Shown here piece by piece: positions 16,359 through 23,798 of a stretch of DNA of 56,356 bases; position 1 is the stretch's first letter; each line of letters opens with the position of its first letter. The notes under the pieces are model-generated. The model was given only the letters and a program-made list of their open reading frames with translations. It made no database searches and was not told the origin of the DNA. This DNA comes from an uncultured Oscillospiraceae bacterium (GTDB lineage: Bacteria; Bacillota; Clostridia; Oscillospirales; Oscillospiraceae). The stretch is from assembly GCA_950075865.1 (NCBI GenBank), contig CATMVA010000005.1, positions 79,721 to 136,076 on the forward strand. Reading direction: 5' to 3'. The position numbers were made by a program, and so were the translations under genes.

Positions 16359-17284
16359 TCGCAATCAGGCTTGCAGCCTGCGCCGGTATGATCATCGGCA
16401 TTTTTCTTCTGCTGGGGCTTTCCTTCCGGGAGTTCACGGACGGTGTCTTTTACCGCCTGCTGCACCCGCCCGGAAGCCTGCGGGACGAGATCAACGAGGC
16501 GACTGACCGCAAAAAGCCCGGTGTCTTCCGCCATCAGCTTTTGGAGGCACAGAGCGCACTGGAGGCATCGGGGCGCATGGAGAAGTTCCCCATGGTCTGC
16601 GCTGTGTCCATGCTTTTGCTCATCGTAGGCGCTGCCGCCGCCATTTTGTTCGGCAACGCTTTCCTCGTGCCGGTCCTCTCCGTGGGACTGATGCTCGTCC
16701 CGTTCTGGTATATTCGCTTGACGGCGGGCAGCTTTAAGAAGGAGGTCGCCGCCGAACTGGAAACTGCGCTGTCGGTGGTCACCACCGCCTACCTGCGCAC
16801 GGAGAACTTTCAGATGGCGGTGGAGGAAAATGTCCGCTACCTCAAGGCACCGGTACAGGGTGTGTTCCAACGGTTTCTCACCCGCATCAAGCACATTGAC
16901 CCCAACATGGATACGGCGCTCACCGAGCTGAAAGCCGCCATTGACAACGAGGTCTGGCAGGAGTGGTGCGATGGCGTCATGGCTTGCCAGGGCGACCGGA
17001 GTCTCAAGACCACGCTGCCGCCCATCGTGGCAAAGCTCTCAGATATGCGCATCGTCAACGGCGAGCTGGAGCAGCTCGTGTTTTCACCCCGCAAGGAGTT
17101 CATCACTATGGCGGTGCTGGTGTTGGGCAATATCCCGCTGGTGCGGTTCATCAACGCCGATTGGTACGCTACGCTGACAGAGACCCTCCCCGGGCAGGCA
17201 GTGATCGCCCTGTGTGTTTTGGCGGTGTTCGTGTCCTTTGCCTTTGTCATCAAGCTGACCCAGCCCATTGAATACCGGAGGTGA
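16355..17284 (+). CDS. tadB: TadB-like inner-membrane platform protein
   Basis: 309 residues from ATG 16355, overlapping cpaF by 4 nt. Membrane segments lie near 5-23, 80-120, and two at the C-terminus (about 250-300), flanking a cytoplasmic helical T2SSF domain (AELETALSVVTTAYLRTENFQMAVEEN and following). TadB pairs with TadC to form the platform on which TadA works. No unusual features. Confidence 0.85.
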   Translation: MIAIRLAACAGMIIGIFLLLGLSFREFTDGVFYRLLHPPGSLRDEINEATDRKKPGVFRHQLLEAQSALEASGRMEKFPMVCAVSMLLLIVGAAAAILFGNAFLVPVLSVGLMLVPFWYIRLTAGSFKKEVAAELETALSVVTTAYLRTENFQMAVEENVRYLKAPVQGVFQRFLTRIKHIDPNMDTALTELKAAIDNEVWQEWCDGVMACQGDRSLKTTLPPIVAKLSDMRIVNGELEQLVFSPRKEFITMAVLVLGNIPLVRFINADWYATLTETLPGQAVIALCVLAVFVSFAFVIKLTQPIEYRR

Positions 17285-17288
17285 GCGC

Positions 17289-18161
17289 ATGATGTTTTTG
17301 CTGTTTCTTTTCGGCGCTGCGCTTGCCGCGGGGCTGTTTTTCATCCTTGCCGATGCGCTGAAGCTGCCGAAGCTGGCGACTGAGCGAGCCCTCATTTCTG
17401 CGGGGCGCAGCGACAAGAAGTTGGTCAAGTCCACTGAAGCTCTGCTTTTAGGGTGGGCGGTAAAGCTTGCGCGGTTTGTCCGGCTGGACGAATACAAGCA
17501 CCGCCGCTTGGAGCAGAAACTGACCGCCGCAGGTCTGGACATGACACCGGAGGTCTATATGGCCTACGGACTTTTGAAACCCTGCCTCATTCTGCTTGCC
17601 ATTATCCCGTGCCTGATGGTCCTGCCCATTCTCTCGCCGGTGGTGCTGATCCTTGCGCTGCTGGTCTACTTCAAGGAGAGCCGCAGGGCGGACGAACTGG
17701 TCAAAAGCCGCATCGACAAGATTGAGGGCGAACTGCCCCGGTTCGTGGCGACCGTAGAGCAGGAGCTGTCTTCCAGCCGTGATGTGCTGCGCATCCTGGA
17801 GAATTACAAGAAGCACGCCGGTGAAGATTTTGCCCGTGAACTGGATGTTCTGACGGCGGATATGCGCTCATCCTCTTACGAGGCGGCACTCATCCGCTTT
17901 GAGGCCCGCATGGGCTCCGCCACGGTTTCGGACATCGTCCGTGGGCTCATCGGGGTCCTGCGCGGCGATGACGGGCGGATGTATTTCCAGATGCTGTCCC
18001 ACGATCTGAAGCAGGTGGAGCTGTGTCGGCTCAAGGCGAAGGCGGCGAAGATCCCGCCCAAGATCCGTGTGTTCTCGTTCATCATGCTGGCCTGCTTCAT
18101 GCTCACCTATATCGTGATCATCCTATTTCAGATCGTCACCTCCATGGCCACTCTGTTTTAA
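17289..18161 (+). CDS. tadC: TadC-like inner-membrane platform protein
   Basis: 290 residues; ATG 17289 has GGAGGT 7 nt upstream, so I prefer it to the upstream TTG. Hydrophobic segments lie at the N-terminus (1-18), near 96-120 (CLILLAIIPCLMVLPIL), and at the C-terminus (VFSFIMLACFMLTYIVIILFQI). A T2SSF domain occupies about 145-255 (LPRFVATVEQELSSSRDVLRILENY). It follows tadB by 4 nt, the standard order. Confidence 0.85.
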   Translation: MMFLLFLFGAALAAGLFFILADALKLPKLATERALISAGRSDKKLVKSTEALLLGWAVKLARFVRLDEYKHRRLEQKLTAAGLDMTPEVYMAYGLLKPCLILLAIIPCLMVLPILSPVVLILALLVYFKESRRADELVKSRIDKIEGELPRFVATVEQELSSSRDVLRILENYKKHAGEDFARELDVLTADMRSSSYEAALIRFEARMGSATVSDIVRGLIGVLRGDDGRMYFQMLSHDLKQVELCRLKAKAAKIPPKIRVFSFIMLACFMLTYIVIILFQIVTSMATLF

Positions 18162-18173
18162 GGGGGCGAAGCT

Positions 18174-18569
18174 ATGAAAAAACGACTGAAGAAACGCCCC
18201 GGCGAGGGGTACATCGACGTCTGTGTCCTTGTGGTCTGTGCCATGCTGGTGGTCGCCTTTGCGCTGCGGGTGCTGCCCGTCTTTATCGCCAAGCAGCAGC
18301 TCAACACCTATGCCACAGAGCTGGTGCGGGAGGCTGAGATCTCCGGGCGTGTGGGCACGGAAACGACCCTGCGGGAGCAGGTCCTGAACGAGCGCATGGG
18401 CATCACGCCCACAGTGGAGTGGTCCCAGACCGGGAACATCCAGCTCAATCGAGAGGTGACAGTCACTGTGCGACTTTATGCCAACATTGGCCTGTTCGGA
18501 GACTTTGGTTCATTTCCCGTAACGCTCACCGCGCAGGCCACAGGGAAAAGTGAGGTGTATTGGAAATGA
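18174..18569 (+). CDS. DUF4320 TadE-like minor pilin
   Basis: 131 residues. Basic N-terminus, then PGEGYIDVCVLVVCAMLVVAFALRVLPVF (about 10-38), the same GEGYID leader motif followed by a hydrophobic helix as in the 12590 pilin, and an exported C-terminal domain with alternating strands. This matches DUF4320, the TadE-like partner in Firmicutes Tad loci. Processing by the 12866 peptidase is expected. Its stop overlaps the next ATG. Confidence 0.75.
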   Translation: MKKRLKKRPGEGYIDVCVLVVCAMLVVAFALRVLPVFIAKQQLNTYATELVREAEISGRVGTETTLREQVLNERMGITPTVEWSQTGNIQLNREVTVTVRLYANIGLFGDFGSFPVTLTAQATGKSEVYWK

Positions 18570-19102
18570 ATGACCTGTATCGATTCAAAAAGCGTTCTGG
18601 CGTAGGTACGCCTATGATCCTTGCCATCGTCCTTGTCCTGCTGATACTGATCTGTGCCGTTGCGGAGTACAGCCGCATCTGGATCATCTCCCAGGGAGTG
18701 AAGGAGGCAACCCAGCAGGCGGTCCTATCCACCGTCAACGACAACTATAACGATGTGTACCATGCGGTGCGGGAGGGCTATGCCGCAGGCTGGTCGCCTG
18801 ATGACCGCGGCGGCTGGGAGCAGAGCGTGGATGAGGGAAATGTTTACGCACAGCTCTCCCGCATTCTTGGGCTTTCCAGCGAGGGCGGGATCTATATCAA
18901 GTATTCGGGAGGCTACGCTGAGTTTTCTGTTTCCGATTTGACTGTGGAGATCCAGAACAATGGCCTTCGCTCCGGACAGAGCGCGGGATATGCCGCAATT
19001 GCGGAACTGAAACTGACTGTCCCTGTTCGCTTTCTGGGCATTGCATTCCCTCCCGCACAGATGAAGCTCCATACGGCAGCAAAATATATCCCCTTGTTTT
19101 GA
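18566..19102 (+). CDS. TadE/TadF-like pseudopilin
   Basis: 178 residues from ATG 18566, overlapping the DUF4320 stop (ATGA). A short basic leader (RFKKRSG) precedes a hydrophobic segment (MILAIVLVLLILICAVAEY, about 15-33) and an exported domain of about 140 residues. The arrangement is that of TadE/TadF minor pseudopilins, though the residue at +5 after the likely cleavage Gly is not acidic. It is the last clear Tad gene. Confidence 0.7.
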   Translation: MNDLYRFKKRSGVGTPMILAIVLVLLILICAVAEYSRIWIISQGVKEATQQAVLSTVNDNYNDVYHAVREGYAAGWSPDDRGGWEQSVDEGNVYAQLSRILGLSSEGGIYIKYSGGYAEFSVSDLTVEIQNNGLRSGQSAGYAAIAELKLTVPVRFLGIAFPPAQMKLHTAAKYIPLF

Positions 19103-19180
19103 AAAAATTTCAATGTTTCAATAGACTTTCCACTTCTTCTGTGGTATGGTGCTGTTGGAACCGAAAAGGAGGCACTCGAT

Positions 19181-19771
19181 ATGACAGAGAAAACGAAGAA
19201 GGTCCTTGTGCTCGTAGGAGCCATCGTCCTTTGTCTGGCCTTGATAGCGGCGATCAGGCTGCGGTTTGTGGGTCATTCGGAAGTCCCGCCCCAAATTGAT
19301 CCTATCCCCACACAGGAGGCAACAGAGCCTGTGGTAAACATTCAAAATACTCAAACCCCAGAGGAGACTGAGCCTGTGGTGGATATTACGGTACCAGAGC
19401 AGACCCCCACTCCCAGTACTCCTGTCCCCAGTGCAGACCCGAGCAGTACCGGCACAGAACAGAACATCCAGACGGACCCGGCCAAGCCTGAGGAACCGGA
19501 AAAGCCTGTCCCGCCCAGTGCGACCCCTTTACCCACTGGCCACAGCTCTGAGGATATACCGCAGGAGGACCGCAACACGGAGGCTCCGCCCAGCTATTCC
19601 CCGGAGCAGACTGCGGTCACCTCCACGCCGGAGCCGGACACCCAGGGCGGCTATGACCAGGGCGGGACCTATGTGCCGGGCTTTGGGTATATTGAAAGCA
19701 GCGGCGAGGGTACGGTAACCGTCAATGACGATATGTATGAAAACGGCAATAAGGTCGGCAGTATGGACTGA
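19181..19771 (+). CDS. DUF6550 membrane-anchored Pro/Thr-rich protein
   Basis: 196 residues, ATG 19181, GGAGG upstream. One N-terminal membrane segment (about 8-25: VLVLVGAIVLCLALIAAI) is followed by about 130 residues rich in Pro, Thr, Glu and Ser, a wall-spanning stalk, and a conserved end (GEGTVTVNDDMYENGNKVG) typical of DUF6550. It probably crosses the cell wall beside the pilus or mating channel. Function is unknown. The 78-nt gap before it contains an AT-rich tract that may hold a promoter, but no convincing -35/-10 pair. Confidence 0.65.
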   Translation: MTEKTKKVLVLVGAIVLCLALIAAIRLRFVGHSEVPPQIDPIPTQEATEPVVNIQNTQTPEETEPVVDITVPEQTPTPSTPVPSADPSSTGTEQNIQTDPAKPEEPEKPVPPSATPLPTGHSSEDIPQEDRNTEAPPSYSPEQTAVTSTPEPDTQGGYDQGGTYVPGFGYIESSGEGTVTVNDDMYENGNKVGSMD

Positions 19772-19785
19772 TCAACGGCCCATCC

Positions 19786-19820
19786 AAGGAGCGCAGTTAA
19801 TAGCTGCGCTCCTTCTTCAT
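19786..19820 (+). terminator. Perfect hairpin, terminator or attenuator
   Basis: AAGGAGCGCAG (19786-19796) and CTGCGCTCCTT (19804-19814) form an 11-bp perfect stem with a 7-nt loop, followed by CTTCATTCT, only a weak T-tract. Termination is probably partial, so downstream genes may still be read through. Confidence 0.6.
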
Positions 19821-19836
19821 TCTGGAGGTGAATGAT

Positions 19837-21630
19837 ATGAAGCGTATTCTTTCCCTGATCCTGTCTACCACTCTATGCCTTGGCCTTTGCGTGACAGCCC
19901 ACGCCTCTGGTGACCCAAACATTGACACCGGAGGCGGTAATTTGGGCAATGGCTCCACCGGGAATGTCTGGCATGGCGATTCCGGTGTCCGAATCAGCAT
20001 TATCAATGCAGAAAGGGCAACGGTTGTAGCTGCCCCTGTAGATTACATCAAACCACCTGAATATGTGCTGGACTGGAACAAAAGCAACATCGTCCATTTC
20101 GGCAAGGTCTCAAAGGTCCAGTACAACGCTGGTAAGGAGCTGACACCAACCGTGGGCAGCTACAACTATTCCATTCCTTCTCAGGAACTTCCCAAAATCA
20201 TTGCTACCAGCAGCGGCACGGGCAGCATTACGGCGATCAAGAACTACTTCTGCGATGAGCAGATCCTGAGAGGCATTTGCATTGATACCGGGTTCAACTA
20301 TGACACATTGATCTCGGGAAACTATAAATTGCTCATTGAGCCGCTGGCGGCATTCCTCTACAAGGGAACGCCTTTTGTTATGACCGCCACCGAAGCGGCG
20401 CTGTACGACCAGCGAGTCAGCGGTGATCTCAGAAACAACATGGGGTCCCTTACCCACAAGAATCTGCCGCTTGCACTGTTTTTGGAGACTCCAGACTTGG
20501 GCTATCCTGCGTGGGGCGGCAGCCGTACCACCCATGCATCCAACACAGACATCATCTCCTCTCTGGGGATCGGCATCGTGCGCTTTACAGAGCACGTAGC
20601 GCCGCCAGATCCCGGCGAGTTCGACTATGAGTATCGTGTAGACACCGATGTCATTACCTCGGTGGAGGTCAGCGGTGGCCAGTCTGACCCGGACAATCCC
20701 GTAAGCGTGGAGTTCATCATCCAAGGCACGACCTACACGGTGAGCAATGTCTATTACCCGGAGGGCGACAGCCAGCTTGCCTGGGTCAGGTGGCATACCC
20801 CCTCCGAGCCCTGTATCTGCACGATCCGGGTCAATACGCAGGGTGGTGGATGGGCACAGAGCGTGATTACTGCCAATATTGTGGACTTGGACGGCAACGA
20901 CCCGCCCAATCCCGTGGCGGATGACCGCAATGACCGCTTCCGTGCCTCATCCGTTCCGACCAATGCGGAGGTGACCTCCGCCTTCTGGGGTATCTGGACT
21001 CCGTGGTGGAAAGAAAACTGGGTCTGGGTGCCGGTATGGGAGAAATGCTGGCACAGCGATTGGGTGGATACCTCTCACCTTGATGACGAAGGAAACCTGA
21101 TCAGAAGCGGTTATTGGGACGACTGGTACCACTGGGTGGACAACGGATACTGGGAGGATCAGGGCTGGTGGGAGTTTGACTACAACAGCTACTCCGCCAG
21201 TTTGACCGCAAGCATGATGATCACGCCGGACGGTCTTTCCCCCTCGGCAACTGCTGTCAGCCTCAAAAGCGGTTATGGCGTTCAGGAGGAAGTGACCGCC
21301 AGGGTGTCCACCGATCAGAGCTATGCCGTCACCGCGGCGCAGAATGCCGTGACCTACTTCCCGGAATTCGGGTACAAGGACTACTGGCGGCTTCTGTACT
21401 GCACCGTCAGCGGAAAACGGTCCACACTGACATTCAAAGCCAATCCCTACAGTACCTACCACCGCACGACCCACTTCACGCCCATATGGTACCCCGACGG
21501 AGAATACAGGGTCTATACCTGGCTGCTCGACTGCTGGACACCAGCGGGAATGCTGAGTATGAATCTGACCGACAGCCTGACGGTCTCCGGCAATCTGTGG
21601 GAGGAGTGGCACATCGCTCCCAGCCATTAA
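19837..21630 (+). CDS. Secreted protein with tryptophan-rich region
   Basis: 597 residues from ATG 19837, with GGAGGTG 7 nt upstream. A signal peptide (1-25, LSLILSTTLCLGLCVTAHA) is evident and there is no transmembrane segment or sortase motif. The striking part is residues about 385-450, with 15 tryptophans in about 68 residues alternating with acidic and aromatic residues. The remainder is predicted beta-rich. It sits between the Tad pilus and the VirB-like genes, suggesting a surface or pilus-tip component of the mating apparatus. I do not recognise a named domain; function is unknown. Confidence 0.7.
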   Translation: MKRILSLILSTTLCLGLCVTAHASGDPNIDTGGGNLGNGSTGNVWHGDSGVRISIINAERATVVAAPVDYIKPPEYVLDWNKSNIVHFGKVSKVQYNAGKELTPTVGSYNYSIPSQELPKIIATSSGTGSITAIKNYFCDEQILRGICIDTGFNYDTLISGNYKLLIEPLAAFLYKGTPFVMTATEAALYDQRVSGDLRNNMGSLTHKNLPLALFLETPDLGYPAWGGSRTTHASNTDIISSLGIGIVRFTEHVAPPDPGEFDYEYRVDTDVITSVEVSGGQSDPDNPVSVEFIIQGTTYTVSNVYYPEGDSQLAWVRWHTPSEPCICTIRVNTQGGGWAQSVITANIVDLDGNDPPNPVADDRNDRFRASSVPTNAEVTSAFWGIWTPWWKENWVWVPVWEKCWHSDWVDTSHLDDEGNLIRSGYWDDWYHWVDNGYWEDQGWWEFDYNSYSASLTASMMITPDGLSPSATAVSLKSGYGVQEEVTARVSTDQSYAVTAAQNAVTYFPEFGYKDYWRLLYCTVSGKRSTLTFKANPYSTYHRTTHFTPIWYPDGEYRVYTWLLDCWTPAGMLSMNLTDSLTVSGNLWEEWHIAPSH

Positions 21631-21658
21631 AAAATCTCATGTTCAAGAGGTGAACGCT

Positions 21659-22000
21659 ATGCGTAAATGTAAGAAAATGATCCCCATACTCCTCGCTGTG
21701 TTCCTGCTGTGCTGCATCCTTAGCACCACGGCGTTTGCGGTCGGTACCGTTGATGTGGCCGGTGCGGTGCAGGGCACTTGGCATACGGCATCTCAGCAGA
21801 TCAAGACCGTGGTCAACACGGTCGTGTTTCCCGCCATCGACCTGATCCTCGCCGTGTTCTTCTTTGCCAAGTTGGGTACGGCGTACTTTGATTTTCGGAA
21901 AAGCGGCCAGTTTGAGTGGACAGGTCCCGCGATACTGTTTGCCAGCCTGGTCTTTACCCTGACCGCGCCGCTCTATATCTGGCGCATCATCGGGATCTGA
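21659..22000 (+). CDS. DUF3852 VirB2-like conjugative pilin candidate
   Basis: 113 residues from ATG 21659, with AAGAGGTG upstream. It has a cleavable signal peptide (ending near TTAFA), then a short amphipathic part and two hydrophobic segments (VVFPAIDLILAVFFFAKLG; AILFASLVFTLTAPLYIWRI). This is the topology of VirB2/TrbC-type pilins and matches DUF3852, which occurs just upstream of the VirB6-like gene in Clostridia ICEs. It may form part of the conjugation channel. Confidence 0.7.
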   Translation: MRKCKKMIPILLAVFLLCCILSTTAFAVGTVDVAGAVQGTWHTASQQIKTVVNTVVFPAIDLILAVFFFAKLGTAYFDFRKSGQFEWTGPAILFASLVFTLTAPLYIWRIIGI

Positions 22001-22010
22001 GTAAAAACAA

Positions 22011-22066
22011 GAGAGCCGTATCGTCCGCATGGCTCTCCCTATAAGACCCGAAGGCAGGCGATACGG
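22011..22066 (+). promoter_or_regulatory. Two overlapping alternative hairpins before the VirB6-like gene
   Basis: GAGAGCC (22011-22017) can pair with GGCTCTC (22031-22037), while CCGTATCG (22016-22023), which overlaps its left arm, can instead pair with CGATACGG (22059-22066). The two folds are mutually exclusive in sequence. They lie in the 92-nt leader ahead of the 22093 gene. This resembles attenuator or switch architecture, but no ligand class is recognisable. Confidence 0.4.
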
Positions 22067-22092
22067 TCCTCGAAAAGAGGTGACCTTATCGA

Positions 22093-22992
22093 ATGTTTAT
22101 TTGGGACTTCGTTGCCGCCACGGTGCTGAATGGGATCATTGACTGGTTTTATGAACAGGTCGTGGGCTTCCTCGGCAACTTCTTTGCCGAGATGGGCAAC
22201 ATGGGCGTGGAGCTCTTCCAGCAGAGCTGGGTGCAGAGCATCGTGCTGTTTTTCTCCTATCTGGCATGGGCGCTGTATGTGACCGGACTTGTGGTCGCTA
22301 TGTTTGAGTGCGGCATTGAGTACAACTCCGGCAGGGGCAATTTCAAGGAAATGGCGCTGAACGCCATCAAGGGCTTTTTCGCCGTAAGCCTGTTCACGGT
22401 GGTACCCGTGCGGCTCTATGAATTGTCCATCGCGCTCCAGTCCAGCCTGACCGCAGGCATCACAGGCTATGGCGCATCCATTGGGGATGCCGCGAGTGAG
22501 ATCATCAACACGATGGGCGGCTCCGGCAGCCTGACAGAGATGACCTCAACCTCCACACTTGGCTTTTCGGCCATCACCAGCCCAATCATGATCTTGTTCT
22601 GCATCATCATGATGGCATACGCTGTGATCAAGGTGTTCTTTGCCAACCTCAAGCGCGGCGGTATCCTGCTCATCCAGATTGCAGTAGGCAGCCTGTATAT
22701 GTTCAGTGTCCCCAGAGGGTACACGGACGGCTTTATCCAGTGGTGCAAGCAGGTCATCGGCCTGTGCCTGACGGCATTTTTGCAAGCCACGATACTTATC
22801 GCGGGGTTGATGGTATTCAAGGACCACGCCCTGCTCGGTCTGGGGCTCATGCTTGCAGCCGGTGAGATCCCCAGGATCGCCGGCACCTTTGGGCTGGATA
22901 CCACGACTCATGCCAACATTATGAGCGCGGTCTACACGGCGCAGGCGGCTGTCAACACCACACGCACTGTTGCACAGGCGGTGGCCAAATGA
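22093..22992 (+). CDS. VirB6/TrbL-like membrane protein (DUF6045 type)
   Basis: 299 residues from ATG 22093. Hydrophobic segments lie near 3-30, 50-72, 93-112, 155-215 and 230-270, giving six or so passes, with a Gly/Ser/Thr-rich loop (about 125-155). This is the polytopic channel component of Gram-positive T4SSs. Its stop overlaps the start of the methyltransferase alpha gene (ATGA), which couples a transfer gene to a modification gene. Confidence 0.75.
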   Translation: MFIWDFVAATVLNGIIDWFYEQVVGFLGNFFAEMGNMGVELFQQSWVQSIVLFFSYLAWALYVTGLVVAMFECGIEYNSGRGNFKEMALNAIKGFFAVSLFTVVPVRLYELSIALQSSLTAGITGYGASIGDAASEIINTMGGSGSLTEMTSTSTLGFSAITSPIMILFCIIMMAYAVIKVFFANLKRGGILLIQIAVGSLYMFSVPRGYTDGFIQWCKQVIGLCLTAFLQATILIAGLMVFKDHALLGLGLMLAAGEIPRIAGTFGLDTTTHANIMSAVYTAQAAVNTTRTVAQAVAK

Positions 22993-23798
22993 GTGCCCCT
23001 GCAATGACGATGGGTAGTTTGTTCGACGGCATTGGCGGGTTCCCGCTGGCTGCCGTGCGGAACGGCATCACCCCTATGTGGGCAAGTGAGATCGAAGCCT
23101 TTCCCATTGAAGTGACAAGGCTGCGCTTTCCCGATATGCTCCATGTCGGGGATATCACAAAATTAGATGGAGCGAAGCTGCCGCCTGTGGACATCATCTG
23201 TGGCGGTAGCCCATGTCAGGATCTCTCCGTGGCCGGGGCGAGGGCTGGGTTAGCTGGCCCTCGTTCCGGCCTTTTCATGGAACAGGTCCGCATCGTAAAG
23301 GAGATGAGATATGCAGATATGCGAGCTGGACGGACAGGTCACTCTGTTCGACCCAGATTTATGCTCTGGGAAAACGTGCCAGGAGCCTTCAGTTCAGGAG
23401 AACCCAAAGGTGAAGACTTCCGTATCGTCCTCGAAGAGATCTGCCGAATTAAAAGCGATACCGTATATGTTCCTCGACCTGGCGGGCCCTGGGGATCTGC
23501 TGGGGCTGCTATACTGGGAAACACTTTTTCCCTGGTGTGGCGATGCCTTGATGCTCAATACTGGGGTGTCCCCCAGAGAAGAAAAAGGATCTTCCTTGTC
23601 GCCGATTTTGGAGGACTCACCGCCCCGCAAATACTATTTAAGCCCGAAAGCCTGCCTGGGTATCCTGCGGCGAGCTTGGGAACGGGGCAAGGAATTGCCT
23701 TACCAACTTCGCATTGCATTGATGGCCCAGGCGGGCTTGTGCTTTGCCCCGACTGTGAAAGACGGAGTGAAAGCCTTTCACATCAACCAGCGGGATGA
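22989..23798 (+). CDS. Cytosine-5 DNA methyltransferase, catalytic (alpha) half
   Basis: 269 residues. Motif I is GSLFDGIGGF (9-18), motif IV GGSPCQDLS with catalytic Cys76, motif VI WENVPGAF and motif VIII QYWGVPQRRKRIF near 190-202. Motifs IX and X and the target-recognition domain are missing; the frame stops at 23798. They are present in the other frame of the next gene, which starts inside this one. The pair therefore forms a split C5 methyltransferase, as known for M.AquI and, with overlapping frames, M.EcoHK31I. ATG 22989 overlaps the previous stop and has no strong ribosome-binding site, so translation is probably coupled. The orphan enzyme likely protects transferred DNA. Confidence 0.85.
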   Translation: MSAPAMTMGSLFDGIGGFPLAAVRNGITPMWASEIEAFPIEVTRLRFPDMLHVGDITKLDGAKLPPVDIICGGSPCQDLSVAGARAGLAGPRSGLFMEQVRIVKEMRYADMRAGRTGHSVRPRFMLWENVPGAFSSGEPKGEDFRIVLEEICRIKSDTVYVPRPGGPWGSAGAAILGNTFSLVWRCLDAQYWGVPQRRKRIFLVADFGGLTAPQILFKPESLPGYPAASLGTGQGIALPTSHCIDGPGGLVLCPDCERRSESLSHQPAG

